DNA of 64,000 nucleotides, from NCBI GenBank assembly GCA_003586115.2, contig QVOM02000029.1, positions 24,241,348 through 24,305,347 on the forward strand, read 5' to 3'. Each line of letters starts with the position of its first letter. Within the stretch, counting starts at the first letter, position 1. The stretch comes from Salvator merianae. Its lineage: Eukaryota > Chordata > Lepidosauria > Squamata > Teiidae. Positions 22,762 through 34,389 of this stretch are shown here, in pieces. The notes below the pieces were generated by a model that was not told the DNA's origin, did no database searches, and was given only the letters and a program-made list of their open reading frames with translations. Both the position numbers and the translations under genes were made by a program.

Positions 22762-23111
22762 TAGAACTGTGCATAACCTTTTTTAGGGAGTGGTTCAGTT
22801 CAAACTGAACTGAATCTTAAGTTGTTGGTTCAAATTCGATTCTTTTTGAACAGGTTCCATCAATCATAAACCTGTTAGAAAACAAACAAACATTTTTTAC
22901 ATTGAAAAAAAGTCCCTTTATGGGGGGGGGGGGACACCAGCAAACACAAGCAGTTCAATGTGAACCATTCATATTTGAGAACAATGCCCTCGTTAGGTTC
23001 AAATTGAACCAGCTCCATTCTAATAGTGGGTGGTTTGGTTTGAATTCAAACTTTTCAACCTCACTGTTCAAATCAAAGCATCAGACACCAAACCAAACTT
23101 GCACATCTCTA
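22762..23111. mobile_element. hAT-like MITE, copy 2, with 8-bp target duplication
   Basis: Left TAGAACTGTGCATAAC and right ACTTGCACATCTCTA are inverted. Flanks GTCTAGAT (22754-22761) and ATCTAGAT (23112-23119) match at 7 of 8. The interior is GTTCAAACTGAAC-type palindromes and includes a G run near 22922. Confidence 0.85.
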
Positions 23112-23392
23112 ATCTAGATGCTATTAAAAGAGACTGCAGAATATGCTAAGGTTTCTTACATCAGAATAGTGGGTACAAAAGTGAATGGATGCTATTCTGC
23201 TTTCATGTCCTGTCCCAGGATATGATGGCACACAATGACTTGGGCCAGATCTCCACTTGACAATGTAGACATCATCTATATGGACTCCTGAGAAAGAGGT
23301 GCCATGACTGTCATTTGAAAAGACTTTTGAGGTGACAGTCTTGGCACCTCCCTCCCAGGAGATGCCTCTCAATTTTTCAGCATGGAGATTCT

Positions 23393-24086
23393 GGGCCTGT
23401 TCATACTTTGGCCTAGCAAGCATCAAGAATGATTGCTAGCTAAGTGCATCCGTACCTTGCAGAGATCGAAGCAGATGAGAATGGACTACAGCCACTCCTG
23501 ATCACAGATACCTGTGGAACACTAATTAGTGCTCCACAACCTTACTAGGAGGTGATATTCATCTCCAGGTAAAGTGTGTTTGCACCTACCTGGTGGTGCA
23601 GTGTCCAGGCCAGTGCAGTGCATTGATTGTGCATGTGCAATTGCCCAATCACACCTATATGATTGGGCAATTGGGCCTGATTGGGCCAAGTAATTGGACC
23701 AAGCAATGCCCAAGCAGGCGCACAAGACCCCAATTGGGCCTGCATGATGTCCTGGTCACATGGGCCTGATTGGGGTGTCACACAGGCCTAATCAGGACAT
23801 CATGCAGGCCTGATCAACTAATTGCGCAGGCCCAAGGGCAAGTGCAGTTGCACATGCCTACATATTGCACAGGCCTAATAGTCACCATGGCAGCAGCTGG
23901 ATGCTTCTCAGCAGCTGCCGTGGTGAGGATCAGGAAGGCTACCAACATTCACACTGCAAATGCTGGTAGCCAGCTTCAGGTGATGTTTCCAGCCATGCAG
24001 TACAGATAGTGTCCAAGCTGCGTGGTCTATTCCATGTTAGAATGGGATAATTATCCCATTCTAATGTGGGAAGTGTAAAAAGTCCC
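23393..24086 (+). mobile_element. F1 TIR element copy F
   Basis: Left GGGCCTGTTCATACTTTGG; right GGAAGTGTAAAAAGTCCC. H1 lies at about 23938-23970 (GCTACCAACATT / AAATGCTGGTAGC) and H3 at 24037-24064. The flanking triplets do not match, so the target duplication is lost or eroded. Open frames on both strands are shadows. Confidence 0.82.
24037..24064. repeat. Perfect 28-bp palindrome (F1 hairpin H3)
   Basis: Arm TTAGAATGGGATAA and its exact reverse complement. It differs from the copy E palindrome at one symmetric pair (C/G became A/T). Confidence 0.98.
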
Positions 24087-24162
24087 ATGATTTGAAGTAA
24101 CTATCCAAGAACATGAAATCATGCCCTGCAGAATACACACCTTGGACATTAATTATGACTAC

Positions 24163-24600
24163 CTATTTATTTATTTATTTATTTATTTAAGAATTTCTAT
24201 CCTGCCCTTGACCTGAAGGGCCCAGAGTGTCTCATAGCAATAAAAATATAAAATATGTAGAATAATCTAAAACTTATTTAAAATTTAACCCTCCCTCCCT
24301 GGCAGGACAACACTCAGAGGAAGCCAAACATCAAATGGGATGGTGAGCTTGCCATGAGACACCTCTGGAGACATGGTAGTTAAAATGCTTCCTCAAGGCA
24401 TCCCTGACAGTAAGTGGAGATGCAGCCTCAGCTTCTCTCATGCCCTTCCTCAGGGTGATGGTACTCTCATTAATCAGGTTCTGGCATGCCTTGTCACAGG
24501 GCGATGATGTGCAAGTCAGTTTCTGACTGACAGAACTCTTTAGGACCTGCGATATACCATAGTATGCAACATTTCTTTCAGTAAAGCTGGAAAACATATG
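24163..24600 (-). mobile_element. L2/CR1-group LINE 3' end with (TTTA)n tail
   Basis: (TTTA)7 at 24163-24190 is followed by 'tctatcctgccctt', the reverse complement of an 'aagggcaggata' LINE ending. Beyond about 24290 the minus strand may be decayed coding sequence; that part is uncertain. Confidence 0.5.
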
Positions 24601-24822
24601 AATCTGGGACCCTGATTTGTGAAGTTAGCAATTTATTATGAAAAGAAAAACAATGTGCCTTGTTAAAGAGCAGCCATTTAAAATTAGAAAGAGTGGTTGT
24701 CCAAATTAACCTAAATCCCCTTCTGAAGCAAAACAAAAACAACTGACCAACCACCACCATCACAAAAATCAAAGTATCATCCCCAGGATTTATGGTCCTT
24801 CAAATATTTTCATCAGTTAGTC

Positions 24823-24945
24823 TTGAAGAACTGTGTCCAGTTTGGAGCACCTCATCTTTTTTTTTCTTTTTTTTAAGATATTGACAGACTGTAACAAGTT
24901 CAAAAGAGAGCTGCCAAGATGATAAAAGGAATGGAAATGAAAGAA
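24823..24945 (+). mobile_element. CR1 LINE reverse transcriptase fragment
   Basis: 'gtccagtttggagcacctca' and 'gagctgccaagatgataaaa' correspond to the CR1 ORF2 region of type WSPHLKKDI...VQRRATKMI. A T-rich run interrupts it at 24857-24874. Confidence 0.65.
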
Positions 24946-24959
24946 TGCGTAAGAGACCC

Positions 24960-25185
24960 ATGACTTTTCTGCAAGGACCCTTAATCTGGATTAAGGGTCT
25001 GTGGCATGCAGATACATGTCTCCCATGTTGGGGTCTACTTGGGGGACACTCCCCCAGAGGCCCAAGGCTAGGAACAAAAGCATGGAGATGTGAACATGAA
25101 GCTCACACAGACTTCACAGCCATGTCATGGGCTGATCCAGATTAGTGCTGTCAGTGCAGATGGTACTGATCCTGCCTAGGTATGT
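24960..25185. mobile_element. MITE related to 19894-20286
   Basis: It shares TTTCTGCA, the TTAATCTGGATTAAGG block, TGGCATGCAGATACATG-like sequence, and 'gctgatccagattagtgctg'. The right end is lost. Confidence 0.5.
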
Positions 25186-25255
25186 TCAACCTACAGAGGA
25201 GAATACTATCTTCATTTATCTTAAAATAGCTGCCTTCACATATCCTCCTTTGTGT

Positions 25256-25630
25256 AGCAGGGAATATGGCTACATTTAGATGCCTGGCAGGACATACAGG
25301 ACTATTTTGGGGCATCCTTTTATCACATAATGCCCCATTTGCATCATACAAATAAGTGCATCATATAATTTTAAAAATAATTGGCTGAAAGCCCTCTACC
25401 TCATGCCATTGCCCTCCATGCTCACTGACTAAAAGTTTCCTACCTCACGCCATCAGGAAATTCTTTGTTTAGGCCAGAAAATTGATCCCTGTGGACATGA
25501 TGCCTTGATCAGTGATTACATCCAATAATTGGGTGGTATGATCATGTGAAGTGCTTTCTGCTGCCACAGATGAAAATTCAGTGGCAAAAGGTGCTTTCTT
25601 GGGCACCTTTCCCAGTTAGTGGAGACATAG
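25256..25630. mobile_element. Possible Harbinger-like MITE (GGCTACAT... termini)
   Basis: Left GGCTACATTTAGATG; right GTGGAGACATAGCC. The ends are partly inverted and resemble the GGCTGCATYCAG family. The flanking triplets do not match. Confidence 0.35.
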
Positions 25631-26639
25631 CCTAATACTTGTTTGCAAAGATGCTTCTTGATTCCTTCATATTACTCCACTATATATTTACTGAAGAAAT
25701 TGATGTTGTTATATCAGAGCTTTACTAGATTATATTTCATTGGATTGTATCATTTGCTTCTGTGAATAGGAACATATTTATTTATCTGTGCTTTTATTCC
25801 ACTGCTTCATGAAGGCAACTCTGTAAGCAGCCCTGAAAGTCATTTAAACGGAAACCAATAATATATATTAAAGAAGAATATAAAACTTTTTTTAAAAAAA
25901 ACTCAGTTCTTTAACGAATCTTAAAAGCCTAGATGCATCCAAAGTAAAGTTATTAACCTGTCAGTTAATAAAACAGAAGGATGATGCTGAGAAAGACATG
26001 CCAGAATATGTGCATTACACAAGTGAGTGCAAATAGAAGATGTTCCACCACAGCATGGTTTGTGGGTTTTGTTTGAAGCCCAGCATGGTACCAGCAATTA
26101 AAACCCCCAAACTGGTGTACAGTGAGGAAGGAACTTTCATTTGCACCCACTTGTGCCTTTGATGCTACCACTGCCCCTATTTTATATATTACAAACTCTT
26201 TGAGAAGTGTCCTTACAGTTATAAACCTGCTATGTAAGAGCTTTGAAAATTCAAGAGCATCCTGAAGCTCCTTCAGGTTTTCCTGGTCAGTCCAGGAAGA
26301 TTGATATGGGCTGCATTCACACATTGTAACAAAGCGGTTTGAAAGAGTCTTAGAGACCCTAGCATGTAGCATTAATGTTCTTTCCATTTCCATCTCCAAT
26401 ATACTTCAATACTATGTGATACAACAATAATCAATAAACTAATTGTCAAGCATATAATGAAAGATAAAAATACAAATCAAGAGAAAAGAGAAAAAAAGAA
26501 AAAAAGAAAAATAAATCATTTATAAACAATTATTGGTCACTGGGGAAAAAAAGAGAGAGAGAGTTCACAGCTGAAGTACAATTAATGGTCATCTAACCAT
26601 AATGTTAAGATATGCTTTGAGGGCATATAGTGATGATCT
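25631..26639. other. Intronic DNA; unrecognised 144-codon frame
   Basis: A minus-strand open frame at 25965-26399 has no recognised domain, although GGCTGCATTCACACATTG at 26312 resembles the MITE termini. An A-rich GAAA/GA tract lies at about 26480-26562. Confidence 0.35.
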
Positions 26640-26925
26640 TCTAATATAGGCAAATGGTCTATCAACATTTTCCACACAGACATGAATATATTTTGAAGTG
26701 GCAGGCCCTGCATCCTTTTCTTTTGATCTGTGATGAATTGGTGGCTTGTGAGAGCCCATACTTTCTAGTATTGCACCTTTTTTACATAGATTAGTAGCAG
26801 TTTTCCAATTTTGTGCTACAGTGAGCCTTGCTGCAGTTAACAGGAATTTTAGTATTAATTTGTTGTTTAGAAGTTTATTGCTATCTTTGAAAATAAAGAG
26901 AAGACATTAGAAATGTAATATATAT
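26640..26925 (-). mobile_element. L1 LINE ORF2 C-terminal remnant
   Basis: The minus strand reads LLTAARLTVAQNWKTATN near 26780-26860, the conserved LLTAAR...AQ.WK stretch in the L1 ORF2 C-terminus. Truncated at both ends. Confidence 0.6.
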
Positions 26926-27318
26926 CAGATTTCATCATAAAGTGCATTTTCTAACCTTTAATCTGCATTAAAAGTGGGGTGAATTTTACTTGATTCGGGC
27001 CACAGACCAGATTCTACATTGCGCCCCAAGGCATGCTGTGGTTTTGATAACTGTTCACTAAACTGTGTCTTTGGTTCTTACTATGAAACAGATGAAAACC
27101 TAACTTACCATTTTCTTCCTCTTGCCTGCACACCTATTCACCTTTTAGTTTATTTGGTTTGAGATAGTCATGTCTGTTCAGATGCCCAGCAGCCTACAGT
27201 TCAGGACTATGATTGGGAGCTTCACTTTCTTCTCCCTCAATTGCATTTTAAGGTTGTTCTGCTTACTGCTCTGGGGCACCTTCTTCATCCCAATAAAGCA
27301 TCCACTGCTGCAGAAACC
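26926..27318. other. Nothing recognised
   Basis: No gene or repeat recognised. Confidence 0.4.
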
Positions 27319-27321
27319 TTG

Positions 27322-27761
27322 GGGCTATTCAGTCAAATGAGTTCCCGGTGCAGGATGGCCAAAGTGACTGGAAGTGGTATTCAGCTGCTCCTGACTGCTA
27401 CTACTAGTGGTGCAGTAAATTATAACCTCCAATCATACCTGGAGCTCACAATGAGCTTCAGGTAAGGGACCGTTCTCACTTACCTGTGGTACGGAGACCA
27501 TCTTCAGTGTGATCTGTGCATTGCTCACATGCAATCAGCCAATCACACACACATATGCCTGCACGCTGCGTGGTCGCCATGGCAGCAACTGGATGCTGCC
27601 AGATAGGCATGGCTACTGCCGTTCGCACCATGAATGCTGGTACCACGTTCAGGTCCAGTTTTCAGTCACACAATGTGGACAGTGTCTGCACTGTGTGGTA
27701 AACTACTACGTTAGCACAGACTAATTAGTCTGTGCTAGTGTAGTAAGTGCAAAAACAGCCC
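27322..27761 (+). mobile_element. F1 TIR element copy G with TTG target duplication
   Basis: Left GGGCTATTCAGTC; right GTGCAAAAACAGCCC. TTG flanks both (27319-27321 and 27762-27764). H3 lies at 27712-27737. Confidence 0.8.
27712..27737. repeat. Perfect 26-bp palindrome (F1 hairpin H3)
   Basis: Arm TAGCACAGACTAA and its exact reverse complement. Several positions differ from copies E and F, all as complementary pairs. Confidence 0.98.
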
Positions 27762-27764
27762 TTG

Positions 27765-29325
27765 TGGCAGTCTTGCCAGATCCTTTACTGATGTCAATTC
27801 AGTGGAGGCACCTTCTGTACAGGATGCTTTTTTTGTGCCCTGCATGGAAGCACTGAAATGGAAAATGGTGCCTTCCCACCTGAGCTGCCTCCACCTGAAA
27901 ATGGAGACAGGACCTGATTCACCATGAATTGGTCAAAATGACATTTGTGGAAGTGAAAGCAAACCTTATAATCAAAGCTTTGTCACTACCCAATTACTGT
28001 TGTCTAGAACTTCTGGCCATCTTATTTGTCATATTTAAAGCCATGGAATGTAATAACATTCACTCCAAGTAACTGTACATAACAGTGCAGCCTAAATTAA
28101 CAATATCCTGAACTTATTCTAATTATCATCTATAACGCTAATGAGCCAATCCTTTGTAATACCACACTTCATATTACATTAGTAATTGCCTGTCTAGCAT
28201 TAAGTAATGAGTTGTTTCTTTAACAGCCAATTACAGCCTCACACTTTGTTTTAACTCACAAAGTGATTTCTTTTTTTGTTTTTTCTTTTCATAACTCATT
28301 CACACTTCACTGCAGTAATTCAGCAAAGTCAATGCGTCCCAACACCAATGATGGAAGTGTTGTTTTTCTGAAACTTATTAACTTCACTGAGCAGTGTTTG
28401 GGTTTAGAACACTATATTAATAATCTTAAGTCACATTCCCTTAAGTTACCTCTAGTAATTGAGAGATGGAAAAGCATAATTGTATTTTTGTTTCCTTGTG
28501 AATTTTCTATTATTTCCATACAAGATAAATTATTCATCCAGAGGAGTAGATTTCATTTTAATTTTGTTGCACTGACAACAAAACCATATAGCCTTAATTA
28601 TAGAGAGGTGGGTTGGGGTTTTTTTTTGGGGGGGGGAAGAAAAAAGAGCAGGTGCAGAGCCCTATTTTGGCTAGGAAGTTCATTTAGTAATTGAACGTCC
28701 TAGTGCAAAATCCTCTTAAAAAGAAAAGGTTATATGTTCAGTTTTCTGCGATGCTACTGTATAATCCATTTCAGAGAGACAATTAATGATCTATGATGAG
28801 TCCTTCAATAAATTATTAAACTGCCTCTTTCAACCACCATTTATTTTGCCATTGGCCATGCTATTTCAGACTGATGGGGGCTGTAATCCAGTCACATTTA
28901 AGAGCACAGATGACCCATTCCTGTTCCCTGGCATCATTCCCCATGTACTGTATTTCAGAAATTAAAATCATGAACTGAAACCTGTTTTTATAGTTGTTGC
29001 AGTAGACCTTGTGACTAGTTATTCCTCATCTCCCTCTTAGCAAATGGTAATTAAATGCATCACACGGGGCTTCACAACGTTAATAGAGTGATCCTCCAAA
29101 AGTTAGCAATACAGAGCATAAGCTGTGTCACACACAGAATGATGGACCATGCTTTTGCTTTCTGAATGAGTCATGTTTAATCTGTTCTGTACTCTCACTA
29201 AACAGTCAGATTTACTAATGAAGGTTTATTTGATATCCTAGTGTTGTTGGAGATCACAATGCTGCATACTGTTTCTAAACCAGCGTTAGTTGGTGTCCCA
29301 ATTATATTTCTGTCTAGATACAGAA
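27765..29325. other. AT-rich intronic DNA, candidate conserved noncoding segment
   Basis: No gene or repeat recognised. 28040-28260 and 29030-29090 are rich in TAAT/ATTA motifs and free of obvious repeats, so they might be conserved noncoding sequence; this is a guess without alignment. The 143-codon frame at 28263-28694 has no domain. Confidence 0.35.
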
Positions 29326-29327
29326 CA

Positions 29328-29480
29328 CTGAGCTTCTCGTGGTCCATGGTGTGACAACATCCTGTTTGAATTACTGCAATGCATTGTGCTTACATGCTCC
29401 AGAAAATTCAGCACTGAATGTGGCACTAAAATTGTTAACCAAAACTACACATATTGTAGATCTTACCAGTAATTTCCCAT
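29328..29480 (+). mobile_element. L2-like LINE reverse transcriptase fragment
   Basis: The frame includes VVHGVTTSCLNYCNALCL, corresponding to the 'HALVTSRLDYCNALYLGLP' region of L2/CR1 reverse transcriptase, then a decayed LQ-VQNAAA counterpart. Continuation to 29759 is possible but unrecognised. Confidence 0.65.
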
Positions 29481-29759
29481 CTCCAGTAGCTTCTGTTTCC
29501 CCCACTCCCAAGCTCTCCAATCTGGCAATTTGTTTTGTTTCATTTTCCTGTGATACCAGAGGAGCTAAGCAAAGACAGGTTGATCAGCCATGACAAGCTT
29601 TGGACACTACCAACATTCCCCATTGCCTTCCAGATTTTTATTGAGGCAATTCAGCACTATGCACCAAAATATTCATCTGTTCATAGTTTGAATAACAAAA
29701 GACTTGCATGAGATAAGAACACCTCTTAAAGCTTAAAACTGCTTTTCTATTTCATCTAA

Positions 29760-30232
29760 GGGCCTGTTTGCACTTTGCGAGAGGAACGTTCCTGTCCACT
29801 CACTAGTCAGCTGCATTCACACTTTCAAATGGGGTCAGCTGCCTTGAAGCTCACCCAAGCCCACCTGATGCCTACCTGAAGCTGAGTAAGGCTGGTGAAG
29901 TAAATTGCAGTCTGGAATCTGACTTGTGCAGTCAGATGTAGATCAGGGGAGCTGCGTTTGCACAACTTCTGGGTTTGAAATGGTGGCAAGAAGGGGCTGG
30001 TTTCGGAAACATTCTGTGGTTTGAATTAGTAGCTCTGTGTTTCGGATTAGATGCTCTGTGGCTTCAAACAGCTCCCTGACTGGTGCATTCCCATTTGCAC
30101 TGTATCCCCTGATGGTCAGCTTACAAACTGTTCCATTGCTGACAAGTGCAAAGGGCACCCACCGAACTCCATCTTCGTCAGCTTGAAGCCTGCTAATTAG
30201 TATGTTCTGCTCTGGTAAGTGTGAAAATGCCC
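29760..30232 (-). mobile_element. F1 TIR element copy H with TAA target duplication
   Basis: Left GGGCCTGTTTGCACTTT; right AAGTGTGAAAATGCCC. TAA flanks both (29757-29759 and 30233-30235). A GGAACGTTCC palindrome lies near the left end at about 29782. The interior differs from E/F/J/O and is closest to 48440-48935. The 113-codon minus frame is not a gene. Confidence 0.82.
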
Positions 30233-30319
30233 TAATATCTTGTTGCCAAAAAATAGGAATAGGTAGCAGTCTTAACACATGCACTGATATTCTGAAACAT
30301 TCATTTTGGCTCTATCCAA

Positions 30320-30487
30320 AGATGAAAGTCATTGAACAACAATTACAAAGGGTCCTGGAGGAAGCAGATTTCCTAGACCCTTACCAGACAATATTCCAGC
30401 CTGAGCACAGCACTAAAACTGCACCGGTCACACTGGTTGATGATATTTTATGGACCTGGCATTTAAGTAGACCTTTCAGTGGTTTTT
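30320..30487 (+). mobile_element. L2/CR1 reverse transcriptase N-terminal fragment
   Basis: It reads VIEQQLQRVLEEADFLDP then STKTAPVTLVDDI, matching the 'EKVVAFQLQ...LDEADYLGPWQSGF...STETALVALIDDL' region in the LINE at 34390-36130. It precedes the C-terminal fragment at 29328 in protein order, so it is a separate insertion or a rearrangement. Confidence 0.75.
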
Positions 30488-30496
30488 GATGCTCAG

Positions 30497-30593
30497 GAGT
30501 GATCAGTAGCAGCTGTGAGGACCTCCGCACAGTGTGGACACACTTCACTAGTGAGCATGAAGATGCTCGCTAGTGAAAAGTGCACAAAGACCC
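30497..30593 (+). mobile_element. F1-like right-end fragment (copy I)
   Basis: It ends AAAAGTGCACAAAGACCC followed by TAA. 'actagtgagcatgaagatgc' is F1-like. The left end is missing. Confidence 0.35.
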
Positions 30594-32129
30594 TAACATC
30601 AAACACATCTGTGTTGCCCATAAATAATTTGAGAGTAGAAGATCTCCATCAATTGCTTCAGACGGAGTTGACAATCTTCTATATTTCCTATGCCCACTGG
30701 AATGGTAACTTTGGTTTGAAACAAGGTAAAACAGGGTAAGGTAAAGGCATGTCAACCTTGGCTCCTGCTGACAGCAATTCTGCCTCCTCCTCCTCCTCCT
30801 ATTTTCCCAGTCTAACCATAGACTTTCTTATCATTTCCTATCCAAACACTAACTAGGTTGCGTTCTCTTCAGTTTTTGAGATCAGTCAGGGTTGGCTAAG
30901 TTCTGTCACCTATTGAGGTTTGAAGTAGCTTCTGCCAATCGGATGCCTATCCGGTATCTGAAATTACAGTGTCCAGTAGGACGAGAAAGTGTGTTTGGTG
31001 AAGGCTTTCAATTTTTGACAGTAGTAATGCAAGTTATTCAGGCTGAATGCATCTGTCTCTCAAAAATACGTGGAACTCAGGATACGATTCATTATAAGGT
31101 TTCATTGTCCTTTAATCCAAGTGTAAAGGTGCCAGTAGCCTTTGGGATATATAAATCAATGACAAGTTGCCATTACTTAAGCTCTCTTGTCAGTCTAAGA
31201 GTCTGGCATTTCCAACGATGTTAAATTGAATGATACAATTGCTTGGAAAAGATGTTACATGAATTTCATTTGCTTACTAGTTCTTGCATATTTCACTTGC
31301 TTGACTTCAGTTACTGTTCAACAGTGAGACTGTGGTGCTGTTATGTTATTCTTCTTCAGAAATATCATTGGAAACATTTAGTAAGCACCACGGTGGAGAT
31401 TTACAACAGATGTTTTGCATTTATAAGATCTTTTATCAAGTCCCTGGCATCTATATGGAAAGAAATCCAGTTATACCAGGAATAGCAAAGACTTTTGCCC
31501 TTTATTTGAAGAAGAAATACTTCCATTCAGAATAGGTTGTACAGGTGGATAAAATGAACCAAATGCCTGTGTCTAATGTAGCTGCTATATTATTGATAAA
31601 TTATCTGTAGAAATAATGAATTGAGAAGATGATTATCAGTAGGAATTTTCTTAGAATGAAATGGGGGTGGCAAGTACAATAAACTGTTTTGAAAAAGCGG
31701 GAAAGATTTCCTCCATGCCTTATGTGACATTGCACCTCCTCTCTCACATTAAAAAATGACCACAGAACTAAGTGAGATTAAAACTGGTCAAAGGGACATT
31801 GAATGTAATAAGGAAAGGAATTTGTAATAGCTAACAAATGTTGTCTATCTAGATTATGAACAATACAGACAAAGTGTGAAGACTGCTCTTTCTGGCCACA
31901 GCTTTTAGATGAACTGTCCTGGCTCAGGAATTTGAAATAGAAAACTCCTTACTCCAGCATGTTCTTTTAATAGTACATGAACTAACAGTGACCCTTTCTG
32001 CTAGTGCAGATATGTCAGGGGCTACCCAGGGCCTACCGTAGTCTGCACCAGTATGCAGATGGCAGCCCCCTATTCCAGGATATAGTCCGGAATAAGGCCC
32101 AGTGCAGACGGTGCCAGTATCACCAGATG
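30594..32129. other. Intronic DNA, nothing recognised
   Basis: The 110-codon frame at 30892-31224 was not recognised. A stretch near 32020-32110 ('ccctattccaggatatagtc') resembles F2/F5 pieces. Confidence 0.35.
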
Positions 32130-32560
32130 GCAAGAGGTAATTGCAGGATCTAAAGAAGACGTGGGACTCAGCTGTAGACCTACCTGCATTGTCTGCCAGC
32201 TTGTTTGGTTATTATTCCACTTGTAGCAACCCAGATGTCAGCCAAGCATCCACCCACTTCCTTTTGTTTGTTTTTCTTTTGTGTCCTTTGCTGACATCCG
32301 GGTATTTGCAAAAGGAACAATCATGAAAGAAGCTGGCAATCAGAGGTAAGGAATCACTATTAGTAGAAACATGCCATTGTTGCTGGATTTCCCACAATAT
32401 GGGATAAATCTTATATCCTGGTATTATATAGGGAATGCCACAATTGATGTCTGGCATTCCCAGTATAGTCCCAGAAAATTGCAGGTTGCCTGCATCTGGA
32501 GGCAATCTAAGCCAAGGTCACACCTGCCCTCCAGATTAGCAACATCCAGGATATAAGACA
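32130..32560 (+). repeat. F5 uncharacterised repeat, copy 2
   Basis: It shares AAGCATCCACCCAC and neighbouring blocks with the minus strand of 16801-17070. Class unknown. Confidence 0.35.
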
Positions 32561-33619
32561 CAGAAGAAGGGCTAAGTGGCCTCTCACCATTACCCTTTGA
32601 TCTTTAATCCTCAGTAGACTAAGCCAGGTTCCACACCACATCAAAGCTAGGTTTGCATTGCCTTATGGAAATCAAAGGCCAATGGTGAATCACCATTTAG
32701 TCCTTCCCTTGTGTCTTTTACAGTAGACCATCATTGTTCTGTCCTTAAGGTATTGGTAGATAACTAACTATTAGTCAGCATTTCCTCATCTCCTAAAAAA
32801 AAGGAAAGAAAAGGGAGACCCCCTACACACAACCTAGGAATGGGCCAGATCCCCACATTCTCAAAATTCAAACTGTTTAATTTCATAAAATTCTTCCCAA
32901 CTTCTGTTGAATTTTGGGCTTCTTCTTACAATAATGTTCACTGAAGTAGCTCAATAACAACAACAACAATTATTATTATTATCTTATTTGTTAGCCCACA
33001 AGTATGCCTGCAACTTATTCTTCCCTAATTAGTATGACATATGCAAAACTTTTCCTTTGTGACCTGAAGTCAATTAGGAGTGGTGGGAGGAACAAATAAA
33101 AATTAATTAATTAATTAAATTTCTATCACTCTATAATGCATAATTTGTGTACTTAAAATAGTATGCTAAAGAAAATATATTTAAAATATGTAATTTAATA
33201 CAGGTGTTTGAATATGCTAAAAAGTCACAAATAAATACAGAAGTGAAATACTATAATGAAATAAGAATGATATATTAATAAAAGCAGATAATATCAGAAG
33301 TGGAAAATTGTTATATTCATTAGATCCAAATCCTTAGGCTTTTCTACCTAATCCATTGCTAGCAGTTGCCGTTAAATCTTACAAGTTCTTTGCTTTTTTT
33401 TTAAAAAAACCTAATGTAGTGACGTAGCCAAACCTCTAGGGTTTTCATTATCTTCCTCCAGAAGTGATAACATACCTGTCTGTTTAAATGTCTATGTGTG
33501 GACATGTCCTAGAATTTTGAAAGTTGAGTTTTGGCAGAGGCTGGGATGTTTTTGTACAGTGTGAGACTAGCGGACCAATCTTCTTTGAGTTATCTGATTT
33601 GGCCACAGTGGCATATGCC
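32561..33619. other. AT-rich intronic DNA
   Basis: Only short ATT/AATT microsatellite tracts near 32955-32980 and 33104-33120 were seen. Confidence 0.45.
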
Positions 33620-33770
33620 TTTATTACATCTCATTAAGACTACAATGACATACTCTTTTGGGGCTTCCTTTGAAAAGTATTTGAAAATTGCAGCTGGTGA
33701 GAATGCTGTAACCACACTTTTGAGTAGAACTGGTTTGCAATTTGCTTATCCTGGTAAAACAGGGTCTTTT
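33620..33770 (+). mobile_element. L2-like LINE reverse transcriptase fragment
   Basis: One frame reads LLGLPLKSI, stop, KLQLV, corresponding to the 'GLPLKSIRKLQLVQNAAAR' region, then 'ttgagtagaactggttt' (LSRTG-like). Frameshifted and decayed. Confidence 0.65.
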
Positions 33771-34389
33771 TTGGAAACTGGTGTTTCTAACTATAATTCA
33801 AATTATAGTCATGGCTCTATAAAGCTTACATAATGTTAGAACAGACTAGCTGAAAGAATATGTTCTTTTATATGTGCCCATCTTAGGATAGCAGGATAGA
33901 CACTTTTTTCACTTCTACCTCCACTAAAGGCTTGTTTTGTAGTTGCATGAGAGAAGGTATCTTCTGTAGCTACTTTTATTTATTTTATTGCTCTTGAATT
34001 TTATGTCAAGTGACCACAGGTTAGCATTTTCCTTTCTGCTCTTCTGCCCAGCAGGTAACGCTTTCTTTTTTAGTCAGCTTGTGGAACTTAAACATTAATG
34101 GAGGAAGGTTCCTTTCCGCAACTCCATTAGTTTATTTATTTATTTATTTATTTATTGGATTTGTATGACGCCCCTCTCCGAAGACTCGGGGCGGCTTACA
34201 ACATATAAATACACATGATAATAATAAAATAATCCAATCTTTGTCCAATTTAAAAACCCATCTAAAATTGCAATTAGCAACCATCTAAACTTACAATTTA
34301 AAATCTATCTAAAACCCCAAACCTAACATACATTCCTCACTAACATTCACACTACACAGTCATCCTACCAATCAAGTGGAGCATCAAAT

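Noticed and set aside
25965..26399. 144-codon minus frame
   Set aside because: No recognised domain, no splice context; kept only as an unexplained open frame.
28263..28694. 143-codon plus frame
   Set aside because: AT-rich, low-complexity Phe/Lys-heavy ends, no domain or conserved motif.
29943..30284. 113-codon minus frame
   Set aside because: Contained largely in F1 copy H and interrupted in related copies.
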